The notes below the pieces were generated by a model, which had not been told where the DNA came from, ran no database searches, and saw nothing but the letters and a program-made list of their open reading frames with translations. Made by a program: the position numbers and the translations under genes. A stretch of DNA of 64,000 bases from Planctomycetota bacterium (GTDB lineage: Bacteria; Planctomycetota; Phycisphaerae; Sedimentisphaerales; Anaerobacaceae): positions 1-64,000 of the forward strand of contig VRUG01000001.1 of assembly GCA_019456255.1 (NCBI GenBank), in the 5' to 3' direction. This document shows positions 24,259-33,451 of this stretch, piece by piece; within the stretch, counting starts at the first letter, position 1, and each line of letters opens with the position of its first letter.

Positions 24259-26250
24259 TTATAAGGCATCGATCACTTGTTCGCAGACCTCGATGAAATC
24301 ATCTCTCTCTTTTTGGTCTGTCAATCGGTTTTCAAGGTGAAGCATGATCTCGTTTAAAGCAAAAAAGGCGAACATCTCGGATGTATAGCCTAACTGACTT
24401 ATTTTGTTCAAGATTGCTTTTGGATTAGCATAGCTGTTGGTAGATATTTGATTTTTCATAATATCAATAACAAATTTAGTCCAGCTAACTCTCTGTTTTA
24501 CTGTTATCAACTGAACCATGAATTTAATGCCGTCAAAGAAAGTAAAATTGCTCTCGTCAATAAGATCCCAGTCGATAATACCAAACTCATTTAAATCTGA
24601 AGAGCATAAAATATTGGAAGGGTGTAAGTCACCATGAATCAGGCCGATTTGAATTTGGCAGGCCGGGCATGATTCAGATAGTTTGTCGGTAGCAGATTGC
24701 TGCCAAGAGTCCGACATTTGCAATTTCGATTTAATGTTTTCAATAATCTCCGAACACTTTTGTTGCCAATCGGCTTGGCTGGCAATCTTGTGTTCAAATT
24801 GTGAACTTAATTGCGACATCACATCAAGGACTTTGTCCATCACAGTGAGGCATCTTTCTTGACTTTCTTTCATCAGGATGCTGCCCCGAAGCAGTGTTTC
24901 TGAAGTTAATGACATATCCTTAAAATTCGTCTTTAAAATAGGCGTAGGAACTACCGAGGGCATGGTCTTTGAAATTGGATCTAAAAGTTTCAACCCATCC
25001 CAGTTTGCTTGTATTCTTTTGTTGCCTAAATCATCATCCAGCCCTACTCTTACAATGATGTTCTCTGCCTGATTGTTATAAAGCCCCACAAAGGCTCCCG
25101 AAGAAGTGACGCGCCCCCACTCTAAAGCCCAATCTTTGCCTGAATTTTCTTTGAGTATATTTAAAATCAGGTTGTCAGCAGAACCATTTCGTTTGCTCAA
25201 GGCCATGAAGGATGGTACAGCTTCGCGTGTTATTCCAAAGTATGATGCCAGCTTAAGAATCATCTTTGTCAGCCATCCCAAATTATAACGTGAATATAAC
25301 TCCTTGATTCCCACCTTAGAATCAACACGTGCCAAAACCTGGGGATGTCGATAATCTGGCGAACAGCCATATACTTGGGTGGAAGGTAAATCCGCTTGCT
25401 TGAAAAGCTTCCGAATGTTCTTTTCGTTATGAGTGTATGTGCGATAAGGTTTTTTTCTGACAAGCAAAGAATAAATATTTGCTATTGGCCTTGGTAGGAT
25501 TGCTCCAAATCTGAGACCTGTATGATCATCAGGGTGTCCTAAAAAATAATTGTAGTTATGTCTGTTTTCTATGCCAATTGCAATCTGTCCATCTTGATTT
25601 AACAGAAGGGCAAGTTTTTTAAGATAATCAAGCTGAATAGCCCTGGGATTTCCCTTCAGGCTTTCCGGCACCCATTCCAGAACTCCGTTGAGAATGATAA
25701 GGTCAAAGCTTTCTAACTTGAATGGTAAGCATTTATCATCTCCTCCAACAACACAATGTAAGTTAGTTAGTGACTGTTGTTCGCATACCCTTTTTACAAA
25801 TGCTGCTCTAAGATATGAAAGATCCATTGCAACAACTTCAGCACCTAAACGAGCTGCAAACAATGACAAGGTACCCCATCCGCATCCAAGATCCAGAACT
25901 TTCATATTAGGTTTAGACTGAGCCAGCAGTAACATTATTGCCCGCAAATGATCCAAAGCATAATGCACAGGCATGTCGTCCCCTAATTCTTCACAGACCT
26001 GCCTTAATGACTCCTGTACGGATTGCCCATGAATACTTAACACTTTTTCCATAGCATGTTTTGGAATTTCGCCATAGTAGAATTCAGTGTCAACGGCAAA
26101 ATCCGGTATTCCATTTTTGCAGGAGAAAATTTTGCCGCATTCGCTGCAAACAAGGTTACTTTCTAATATTGTTAGTTCTGCAGTACAGGCAGTGCATGCA
26201 AGAAATTTCAATAAATTCTCATCTATTTTGCTATTATTTTCTTTCACCAA
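24259..26250 (-). CDS. zinc ribbon-methyltransferase-APH-like kinase fusion
   Basis: A 663-residue three-part protein. Residues about 14-50 form a Trm112-like zinc ribbon (CTAC .. CSEC followed by GIPDFAVD). Residues about 110-260 are a class I SAM methyltransferase with VLDLGCGWGTLSLFAARLG, VVAMDLSYLRAAF and FDLIILNGVLEWVPES. The C-terminal part has the aminoglycoside/choline-kinase signature: IHGDLHPSNIL (catalytic Asp around residue 541) and FGIIDWDLID (metal Asp). A typical glycine-rich loop is weak (SSGAFVGLYNN). It may both phosphorylate and methylate a glycan terminus, as the WbdD-type chain terminators do. That comparison is inference. Confidence 0.78.
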   Translation of the reverse strand: MVKENNSKIDENLLKFLACTACTAELTILESNLVCSECGKIFSCKNGIPDFAVDTEFYYGEIPKHAMEKVLSIHGQSVQESLRQVCEELGDDMPVHYALDHLRAIMLLLAQSKPNMKVLDLGCGWGTLSLFAARLGAEVVAMDLSYLRAAFVKRVCEQQSLTNLHCVVGGDDKCLPFKLESFDLIILNGVLEWVPESLKGNPRAIQLDYLKKLALLLNQDGQIAIGIENRHNYNYFLGHPDDHTGLRFGAILPRPIANIYSLLVRKKPYRTYTHNEKNIRKLFKQADLPSTQVYGCSPDYRHPQVLARVDSKVGIKELYSRYNLGWLTKMILKLASYFGITREAVPSFMALSKRNGSADNLILNILKENSGKDWALEWGRVTSSGAFVGLYNNQAENIIVRVGLDDDLGNKRIQANWDGLKLLDPISKTMPSVVPTPILKTNFKDMSLTSETLLRGSILMKESQERCLTVMDKVLDVMSQLSSQFEHKIASQADWQQKCSEIIENIKSKLQMSDSWQQSATDKLSESCPACQIQIGLIHGDLHPSNILCSSDLNEFGIIDWDLIDESNFTFFDGIKFMVQLITVKQRVSWTKFVIDIMKNQISTNSYANPKAILNKISQLGYTSEMFAFFALNEIMLHLENRLTDQKERDDFIEVCEQVIDAL

Positions 26251-26342
26251 AATTTCCTTTTAAATAAATGCCTAAGTTTCCCCAGCTATGCCGCTATGCC
26301 TCTTTTTTAACAGATTAGCAAATATGTCTCTAAAATTCAAGC

Positions 26343-27872
26343 TTAAAGAAGAGGCACAGTTGTTTTAGCAGGACGCAGTATTTTCATCATGCAATAAGAT
26401 ATTATTATCGCCGCTAAGACAAAACAAATTGCTTTGTAGGCCATTGGCACATCCCAATATGATAAACCCAGAAGGCTAAATATAGTTAACCACGTAACGA
26501 TAGTTTGCCATGAAATCATCGTGCTTGGTGGAATCAAGTTTTTCCGATAGTAAACAGGTATCACAATAAGAGTATTGACTATATATGCAATTAGATAACT
26601 CAATGCCAAACCTGCAGCGCCCCAGCGTGTTAGAGTCCAGGCAGAAGCAACTAATACTATTGCCCATATAGTGTTACTGAAAAAGCCCCACCACATTAGA
26701 TTATTCACCGCTAATACGCGTGCGAGCCCCTGCTTATACATAAGTATGCAAGTATAGAGCATTATTAAAGAAAATGTTATTCGGAATTGTCTGCCACTGT
26801 ACTCTTTACCAAAGAGTAGTTCTACAATTTCAGGAAAACATAGCAATGGAACAACTATCATCATCGCAACCATCCATGAAGAGAGAATATTAATTCGCCC
26901 AAATTGGTCACTGACCTTGCGTCCCGTATGTGATAGCATAGATAAGAGGGGCCCATTAAGCGTTGTTCCGACAAAAAGTATAATGGAGTGAAAGGTCAAA
27001 GCCGCGGTAAACAATCCCATCTGACCATATCCGTCTGGTCGATTGACGAGAATTGCATTACATGCCCACATGACCGGCCCCATCATAATTCCGCCGAGAG
27101 TTACCGGCAGGCTAAATTTCCAAAGTATTGGCCATTCCCTGAAACAATCCCTAAAGTTAGTAAGTGGGATATTAAATCTTTCAACTTCTTTGCGCAATGC
27201 GATATGATTTAGCAACCAGTTAATAGCCATATTGAGTCCAAGGGCCCAAACCGCACCTTCCAAACCTCCAAAATACGCACCGCTTACCAATAGAGGAAAT
27301 GATGCCAAGCCTACACCAAGATTGACATAAGCAATTGTTTTGAAGGCCTCAAAGCCTGCCAGAGCACCGGTCTGGGCGCCGTTGAGAGCATTGATAAACA
27401 GGATAATTGCTCCAATTCGCAGAACCCCTGCCAGATGCGGTGCGTTTAAACTTTTTTCAGCCAATAGCGGAGCAAAGATTAGCAACCCGGCCGCTACCAA
27501 CAAACCGGCGATCATAGCAAAATATCCAGAGATGGCAACGATGCGACCAGCTCGGGCCGGGTCATGGTCACGAAATTCGGCCACATGCTTAGTTGCTGTC
27601 ATGCCAAGACCAAAACCGGCAAAGACCACGAACATATTGACGGTCGAACGAATAATGCCGTACTCACCGAAGACTTCCTTACCCATAATTCTGGCCACCA
27701 GAATTGAAGCTGCCAGTATCAGACCGCGTGAGAGGACAATACCAAAAATCGACCAGAAAGTTCCCCTGACCAAACGATAACCAATATTTGATGCTTCTAT
27801 CCTATCAAGCATCGGGTGCAATCTTGCTGGGCAGCAGGCGTATGCAATTTTTTTTGGTGATAGCGTGAACAT
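26343..27872 (-). CDS. Wzx-type polysaccharide flippase (MOP superfamily)
   Basis: A 509-residue protein with about 12-14 hydrophobic segments. The N-terminal YRLVRGTFWSIFGIVLSRGL followed by LVARIMGKEVFGEYGIIRS is typical of polysaccharide-biosynthesis flippases, which move undecaprenyl-linked oligosaccharides across the inner membrane. The start is uncertain: the first 20 residues of the long frame are unlike a flippase and MLDRIEASNIGYRLVRG (residue 21) may be the true beginning, but neither ATG has a clear ribosome-binding site. It lies between the two WecB paralogues, with the fusion protein gene. Confidence 0.9.
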   Translation of the reverse strand: MFTLSPKKIAYACCPARLHPMLDRIEASNIGYRLVRGTFWSIFGIVLSRGLILAASILVARIMGKEVFGEYGIIRSTVNMFVVFAGFGLGMTATKHVAEFRDHDPARAGRIVAISGYFAMIAGLLVAAGLLIFAPLLAEKSLNAPHLAGVLRIGAIILFINALNGAQTGALAGFEAFKTIAYVNLGVGLASFPLLVSGAYFGGLEGAVWALGLNMAINWLLNHIALRKEVERFNIPLTNFRDCFREWPILWKFSLPVTLGGIMMGPVMWACNAILVNRPDGYGQMGLFTAALTFHSIILFVGTTLNGPLLSMLSHTGRKVSDQFGRINILSSWMVAMMIVVPLLCFPEIVELLFGKEYSGRQFRITFSLIMLYTCILMYKQGLARVLAVNNLMWWGFFSNTIWAIVLVASAWTLTRWGAAGLALSYLIAYIVNTLIVIPVYYRKNLIPPSTMISWQTIVTWLTIFSLLGLSYWDVPMAYKAICFVLAAIIISYCMMKILRPAKTTVPLL

Positions 27873-27953
27873 CAGTTTATTAAAACCTTAAGAATTTCCC
27901 CACCAGCTTTTTTATAAGCACTACTTGTTCATCACGCAGCAGATACCGTACAG

Positions 27954-29105
27954 TTAAACCTCTTTCTTTAGTAGTGGTGAACTGTGATAATTTATTAAAG
28001 CATCTAAAATTCGCTCTGAAGCTTTTCCGTCTCCATAGGGATTAACCTTTGTGCTTTTTATCTCATCATCAGAGGTTAAAAGGCGTTTGCAATTTTCGAT
28101 AATACTTTTTTTCTTGTTGCCAATCAGTTTAACGACTCCTGCCTTTAACCCTTCTGCCCTTTCTGTGGTATTTCGCATAACCAAAACAGGTTTTCCCAAA
28201 CTCGGAGCTTCTTCCTGAACACCACCTGAGTCAGTTAAAATAAATCGGCTTCGATTCATCAACCAGACAAAAGGCGCGTATGAAAGCGGGGAGAGCAGAA
28301 AGACATTGGGACAATCACCCAGGATTCGGTAAACCGGTTCCTGGACATTGGGATTCAAATGAACCGGATAGACCCAGCAAGTGTCGGGAAATTCTCTGGC
28401 AAGTTCAGCTATTGCCTGACAGATACCATCAAACAAAGGTCCAAAACTTTCTCTGCGATGGCCTGTTATCAATATCATCTCACGTGAACCAATATTCTCT
28501 TGAGACCACTTCTTAATAGAAACCACATCTTCACAGGGATAATTTTCATTTTGCGACAATATCCAGTAAAGCGCATCGATTACGGTATTACCGGTAACCA
28601 CTATAAGCTCCGGAGATATACCTTCATCCAGCAAATTCTGCTGTGTCCATTCTGTTGGTGTAAGATGCAAGTCGGCAATTTGCGAAGCTATGCGTCGGTT
28701 GACTTCTTCCGGGAAAGGCTGACGTTTATCATTGGTACGAAGGCCTGCTTCTACATGGGCGACCGGAATGTTTAAATAAAATGCCGCTATTGCCGCTGAC
28801 CATACAGTTGTCGTGTCGCCCTGAACCAGCACCCAGTCGGGCCTTAATTCTTCCAGATATTTACTTACACCCTGCATAGTTCTTGCACTTATGTCAACAA
28901 GGTTCTGATTGGGGCGCATCAAACCTAAGTCAAAATCAGGTACTAAGCTAAACATCGAAAGCATCTGGTCAAGCATCTCTCTATGCTGACCTGTCACGCA
29001 AACATTAACCTCGAACCGTTCTATCTGTTCTTTGGCCATCATGATTACGGGAGATAATTTTATTGCCTCTGGTCGTGTACCAAAAATAAAACTTAGTTTT
29101 TGCAT
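27954..29105 (-). CDS. wecB: UDP-N-acetylglucosamine 2-epimerase (non-hydrolysing), copy 2
   Basis: Paralogue of the gene at 22774-23910, sharing long identical motifs: GQHREMLDQMLS, HVEAGLRTNDKRQPFPEEVN, VTGNTVIDALYW, YPVHLNPNVQEPVYRILG and FILTDSGGVQEEAPSLGKP. From the ATG at 29105 (MQKLSFIFGTRPEAIKLSPV) it is 383 residues. The longer frame adds 8 residues that have no counterpart in copy 1. The duplicates bracket a flippase gene and the fusion protein gene, so either a duplication inserted them or two modules were joined. Confidence 0.93.
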   Translation of the reverse strand: MQKLSFIFGTRPEAIKLSPVIMMAKEQIERFEVNVCVTGQHREMLDQMLSMFSLVPDFDLGLMRPNQNLVDISARTMQGVSKYLEELRPDWVLVQGDTTTVWSAAIAAFYLNIPVAHVEAGLRTNDKRQPFPEEVNRRIASQIADLHLTPTEWTQQNLLDEGISPELIVVTGNTVIDALYWILSQNENYPCEDVVSIKKWSQENIGSREMILITGHRRESFGPLFDGICQAIAELAREFPDTCWVYPVHLNPNVQEPVYRILGDCPNVFLLSPLSYAPFVWLMNRSRFILTDSGGVQEEAPSLGKPVLVMRNTTERAEGLKAGVVKLIGNKKKSIIENCKRLLTSDDEIKSTKVNPYGDGKASERILDALINYHSSPLLKKEV

Positions 29106-29145
29106 GCAATCCAACCCAAAAAAATACATTTCAAATTCTTATAAG

Positions 29146-30093
29146 TTATGAAGATTTGCGAAACCACTTCACGAATTCTGATAAACCTTCCTTTATTCCT
29201 ACTTTCGGACTATATCCAAGTTTCGATATTGCCTTGCTAACGTCGGCGTAAGTCTGTCTAACATCTCCAGGTTGAACTGGCAATCGGTTTATTGTTGCCT
29301 TTTTCCCAAGAGCTTGTTCAATCGCTTTTATTAATTCATCAAGTCTTACCGGCTGCGACTCGCCAAGATTGTATATTTCATAGCCTTTGCAATTATCTAT
29401 CGCTGCGAGAACGCCGTCAATAATATCATCAATATAGGTAAAGTCACGACGCATTGAACCGTCACCGAAAACCGGTATCGCCTCGCCGGATTCTATTAAC
29501 TTTGAAAACTTATGTATCGCCAGGTCGGGACGCTGACGAGGCCCGTAAACTGTAAAAAACCGTAAACAGGTCATGTCAATATCGTAAAGATGGCTATATG
29601 TATGACACAATAACTCGTCGGCCTTCTTTGTCGCAGCGTAAGGTGATATCGGAAAGTCAACGTTATCACTCTCAGAAAACGGAACCTTCTCATTGTTGCC
29701 GTAAACGCTTGAACTGGAACCGAAGATGAATTTCTTTATCCGGTGCTTCCGAGCAGCCTCAAGCATTACCAGCGTACCCTTGATGTTGACATCCTGATAA
29801 CCAACCGGGTCCTCTATCGAAGGTCTCACACCTGCTTTTGCCGCTAAATGAATTATAAAATCAAAGTTTTCCTTGCCGCATAACTCGTCAACACATTCGG
29901 CATCACGAATGTCACCCTCTACCAAATTGAATTGCTTGCTGGACCGACAAACCGAAAGGTTTTCCTCTTTGGTTTCCCTGCTATAAAAACTGTCAAAGTT
30001 GTCAAGGCCAACTATCTCCCATCCTTTGCTTAAAAGACGTTCAGATAGATGTGAACCTATAAAGCCTGCTGCTCCAGTGAGTAATGCTTTCAA
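29146..30093 (-). CDS. NAD-dependent epimerase, UDP-glucuronate 4-epimerase-like
   Basis: An extended SDR of 315 residues: NAD motif TGAAGFIGSHLSERLL, the FGSSSSVYGNNEKVPF serine region, and the catalytic YAATKK. FTVYGPRQRPDLAI and GDGSMRRDFTYIDDI are typical for UDP-hexuronate/UDP-hexose 4-epimerases. It lies 24 nt downstream of the UDP-glucose 6-dehydrogenase gene, so conversion of UDP-GlcA to UDP-GalA is a sensible reading. UDP-glucose 4-epimerase activity is the alternative. Confidence 0.87.
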   Translation of the reverse strand: MKALLTGAAGFIGSHLSERLLSKGWEIVGLDNFDSFYSRETKEENLSVCRSSKQFNLVEGDIRDAECVDELCGKENFDFIIHLAAKAGVRPSIEDPVGYQDVNIKGTLVMLEAARKHRIKKFIFGSSSSVYGNNEKVPFSESDNVDFPISPYAATKKADELLCHTYSHLYDIDMTCLRFFTVYGPRQRPDLAIHKFSKLIESGEAIPVFGDGSMRRDFTYIDDIIDGVLAAIDNCKGYEIYNLGESQPVRLDELIKAIEQALGKKATINRLPVQPGDVRQTYADVSKAISKLGYSPKVGIKEGLSEFVKWFRKSS

Positions 30094-30117
30094 TGTATCC
30101 CTCGTTAAACTAATTCA

Positions 30118-31416
30118 TCATCGCCCTATACTGTGATACTCTATCCCCTGCTTTTTGATATAGGCAGGGTCATAAAGATTTCTGCCATCAAAGATAATGG
30201 CATTTTTAAGGTTGGTTGAGATTGCTTCAAAATCAGGATTACGAAATTCCTGCCAGTCTGTTAATATGACTAAGCCGTCGCAGTTTTCCAAAGCCTTGTA
30301 ACTGTCTTTTGAATATTCTATTTGGTCTGCCAATAATGCTCTGGCCGATCCCATCGCTTCCGGGTCATAAGCCTTAACAGCTATGCCGGCTTCTATAAAT
30401 TTCTCAATACAGTATATCGCCGGGGACTCGCGAACGTCATCGGTTCGTGCCTTGAAAGACAAACCCCACACGGCAAGAGTTATTTTCTCGCCGCTGGTAC
30501 TGTAATAATCTATTACTTTCTGGGCAAACCGTTCCTGCTGTCTGATGTTAGCCTTTTGAACCGAGTCTACTATAGTCATCGGGCTGTCATTTTCATTACC
30601 TGTATGTATTAATGCGCGAACATCCTTAGGGAAACAACTGCCTCCAAAGCCAACACCTGGAAATAAAAACGCATTACCTATCCTGCTGTCGCTGCCTATC
30701 CCGGTACGGACAGATTCTATGTCAGCGCCAACCTGTTCGCACAATCCGCTAAGCTCGTTCATAAATGATATGCGAGTTGCCAACATACAGTTTGCTGCAT
30801 ATTTTGTTAACTCGGCGCTGGCAGCATCCATAAAAATGACCTTACTTTTCTTACGCATAAAAGGTGAGTAAAGAAAATTCATTTGCTCGCGAGCTTCGGC
30901 ATTGTCGGTACCGATTATAATGCGGTCGGGCTTCATGAAATCCTCTACGGCAGAACCTTCTTTAAGAAATTCCGGATTGCTTACATATCCGAATGACTCA
31001 GTAGTGTTGGAGGAGATTATTTCATGGACCTTTTTATGTGTTCCGACTGGAACGGTGCTTTTCGTTACTATGATTTTATAACTGTCCATCAAATCAGCTA
31101 TCTCTTTGCAAACTGCAAGAACAGCTGATATGTCAGCAGAACCATCGGCAGAGCTTGGCGTGCCGACTGCAAGAAAGATAATGGTTGAGTTTGCTATGCC
31201 CTCCTTCAAATTGGTTGTAAAGCTAAGCCGCCCTGCTGCTTCATTGCGTTTTATTATCTCTGTTAGGCCTGGCTCATAAATCGGGATTATGCCCTTTTTA
31301 AGGTCTGCGATTTTCTTTTTGTCCTTGTCAATACATATTACCTCGTTGCCAACATCAGCCAAACAGCCTGCGGCGACAAGACCTACATAACCTACACCTA
31401 CAACAGATAAACGCAT
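30118..31416 (-). CDS. ugd: UDP-glucose 6-dehydrogenase family
   Basis: A 432-residue nucleotide-sugar dehydrogenase oxidising the C6 hydroxyl twice with NAD+. The NAD-binding start MRLSVVGVGYVGLVAAGCLAD, VGTPSSADGSADIS, TKSTVPVGT, NPEFLKEGSAVEDF and the catalytic cysteine in GFGGSCFPKD are all present. It fits the UDP-glucose branch best. The locus also needs a UDP-GlcNAc 6-dehydrogenase for the WbpB/D/E-like route and no second one is seen here, so a broader substrate range is possible. Confidence 0.92.
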   Translation of the reverse strand: MRLSVVGVGYVGLVAAGCLADVGNEVICIDKDKKKIADLKKGIIPIYEPGLTEIIKRNEAAGRLSFTTNLKEGIANSTIIFLAVGTPSSADGSADISAVLAVCKEIADLMDSYKIIVTKSTVPVGTHKKVHEIISSNTTESFGYVSNPEFLKEGSAVEDFMKPDRIIIGTDNAEAREQMNFLYSPFMRKKSKVIFMDAASAELTKYAANCMLATRISFMNELSGLCEQVGADIESVRTGIGSDSRIGNAFLFPGVGFGGSCFPKDVRALIHTGNENDSPMTIVDSVQKANIRQQERFAQKVIDYYSTSGEKITLAVWGLSFKARTDDVRESPAIYCIEKFIEAGIAVKAYDPEAMGSARALLADQIEYSKDSYKALENCDGLVILTDWQEFRNPDFEAISTNLKNAIIFDGRNLYDPAYIKKQGIEYHSIGR

Positions 31417-31658
31417 CCTAAATTACCCTTCCATTCTTGAGCTAAACCGACAATGTTACTGAATATGAAGAAATAGTAAAATGAAAATACTGAACTTAAG
31501 CTAGACTCCGTCCCCGTCAGGCGCAAAAAACCCCTGTTAGTCAGCATGATATCTTGACAATCCTCGATAGCCTAAATTGCCATAAGCTAAAAACATAGCT
31601 CTATTTACGACATATTTCGGCATATTGTTCTGAGGAGTTTGGTGTTTTTTGAGTCAAA
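31417..31658. other. 242-bp gap inside the locus
   Basis: Separates the aminotransferase gene from the dehydrogenase gene on the minus strand. I see no gene. The length suggests a secondary promoter for the downstream genes, but no clear -35/-10 pair stands out. Confidence 0.3.
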
Positions 31659-32774
31659 TCAGGATTTTTGGGTTTGTTTAGAAAAAGAAAGCGCGGTTTC
31701 GACCACAAAATCCTTCATTTCGTCCGATAATTCGGGGTATATCGGTAGTGCTAAGACCTCGCTGGAAGCTTGTTCTGAGACTGGAAAATCTCCTGGTTTG
31801 TAACCTAAGCTGCTAAAGCATTCCTGTAGATGAAGGCTCAGGGGATAATACACCGCACAGCCTATTTCATGCGATTTTAGATGCTCTAAAAGCGCATCAC
31901 GCCCGGCAACACGAATTGTATATTGGTTGTAAATACTTACACAATCTGGGGTTATATAAGGAGTAGTGACAGATGTGCCGGAAAATCGCTCGTTGTAGTA
32001 ATCTGCATTTGCCCTTCGGGCTGCGGACCATTGGTCAAGATGTGGAACCTTTACCAATAACGCTGCCGCCTGAATGGCGTCGAGGCGGAAATTGCCGCCA
32101 ACAAGTTTATTATGATACTTGTCCTGGCCCCCATGATTTCTCATCACAAAAAGGCGTTCATAGAGCTGCTGGTCATTACAAACCGCCATACCGCCGTCGC
32201 CGATACCACCTAAGTTCTTACTGGGAAAGAAGCTAAAGCAACCCACATCGCCGATACTTCCGGCTTTTCTGCCTTTGTAAGTGCTGCTAATGGATTGCGC
32301 GGCGTCCTCAATCACAAAAAGGTCATGTTTTTTGGCAATTTCCATAATCGGATCCATATCTGCCATCTGCCCGAATAAATGTACCGGCATGATAGCCTTA
32401 GTCTTGTCGGTAATAACAGCTTCAATCAGGGACGGATTAATATTGAAAGTTTTGGTATCAATATCGACAAAAACAGGCTTTGCGCCAACACGAACGATAC
32501 TGCCTACGGTTGCGAAAAAGGTAAAAGGCGTCGTGATTACCTCGTCACCCGGCCCTATTTCAAGACTCATCAAAGCGCTGAGTATCGCATCGGTACCGCT
32601 GGATACGCCTACTGCGTATTTGCAGTCGCTAATCGAGGCTATCTTTTCCTCTAACTTTGCAACTTTCGGGCCATGTATGCAAATCTGAGAATCCAATACA
32701 TCCTTTACTGCTGCCAACATCTCATCTTTAATCGTCGCGTATTGCGCCTTCAAATCAAGTAATGGTACCTGCAT
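31659..32774 (-). CDS. DegT-family aminotransferase, WbpE-like
   Basis: A 371-residue PLP-dependent sugar aminotransferase: VPLLDLKAQYATIKDEM, VGVSSGTDAILSALMSL, GDEVITTPFTFFATVGSI, PVHLFGQMADMDPI, VIEDAAQSISSTYKGRKAG, and the PLP lysine in FSFFPSKNLGGIGDGG. It follows the acetyltransferase and Gfo/Idh/MocA genes, the arrangement known from WbpB/WbpD/WbpE, which makes UDP-2,3-diacetamido-2,3-dideoxy-glucuronate. WbpE would aminate C3. The ATG at 32774 is preferred to an upstream TTG because a GGAG site lies 8 nt before it. Confidence 0.92.
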   Translation of the reverse strand: MQVPLLDLKAQYATIKDEMLAAVKDVLDSQICIHGPKVAKLEEKIASISDCKYAVGVSSGTDAILSALMSLEIGPGDEVITTPFTFFATVGSIVRVGAKPVFVDIDTKTFNINPSLIEAVITDKTKAIMPVHLFGQMADMDPIMEIAKKHDLFVIEDAAQSISSTYKGRKAGSIGDVGCFSFFPSKNLGGIGDGGMAVCNDQQLYERLFVMRNHGGQDKYHNKLVGGNFRLDAIQAAALLVKVPHLDQWSAARRANADYYNERFSGTSVTTPYITPDCVSIYNQYTIRVAGRDALLEHLKSHEIGCAVYYPLSLHLQECFSSLGYKPGDFPVSEQASSEVLALPIYPELSDEMKDFVVETALSFSKQTQKS

Positions 32775-32791
32775 CAAAGTTTCTCCGTTGC

Positions 32792-33451
32792 TTAAAGCTT
32801 AAAATCTTTATAAAACTTTTTTCCTACTCTGTGTTCCTCGGGCAATTGGGCCTGTTCATCCAAGTCAAGGCACCTCAAAACGCCTGCCTCAATTTCCTTA
32901 TATCTAAACCCGCTCTCGGGGCATAGCATTATTCCTTCTGAGTCTGGGTGAGGTAATTTTACCCCATGCCGACTCATCCAACCAATTTGTTTACCCGGCG
33001 AGCCCACCATCAAAGCATAATCGGCAACATCATGGGTTATTACCGAACCGGCACCGATAAAGCAATAACGTCCCAACTCAACTCCGCAAACTATCGTCGC
33101 GTTAGCGCCAACAGTGGCACCGCGGCGAAAAACTGTTTTTTCATATAGCCCGTGCCGAGTTATCTCTGAACGCGGATTCATCACGTTCGTCAGTACACAA
33201 CTCGGTCCTAAAAATACATAGTCTTCTATTACGGTACCGGCGTAAATCGAAACGTTATTTTGAATTTTAACAAAATTTCCGACTTCAACGCCGCTGGCTA
33301 TAAAAACATTTTGACCGATATTGCACGCATCTCCAATACGGACATCTTTCATTATATGCGAAAAATGCCAAACACTTGTCGCTTTACCTATCTGGCAAGG
33401 CTCATCGACGCGGGCAGTTTCGTGAACAAAATAATTTTTAGTTTCACTCAT
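32792..33451 (-). CDS. left-handed beta-helix N-acetyltransferase, WbpD-like
   Basis: A 219-residue hexapeptide-repeat acetyltransferase with the imperfect [LIV]GxxxN repeats [76 protein letters not shown]. This matches WbpD-type UDP-3-amino-glucuronate N-acetyltransferases, which trimerise. A C-terminal extension ([17 protein letters not shown]) is also seen in this subfamily. Its ATG overlaps the stop of the dehydrogenase gene by 4 nt, so it is translationally coupled. Confidence 0.92.
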   Translation of the reverse strand: MSETKNYFVHETARVDEPCQIGKATSVWHFSHIMKDVRIGDACNIGQNVFIASGVEVGNFVKIQNNVSIYAGTVIEDYVFLGPSCVLTNVMNPRSEITRHGLYEKTVFRRGATVGANATIVCGVELGRYCFIGAGSVITHDVADYALMVGSPGKQIGWMSRHGVKLPHPDSEGIMLCPESGFRYKEIEAGVLRCLDLDEQAQLPEEHRVGKKFYKDFKL

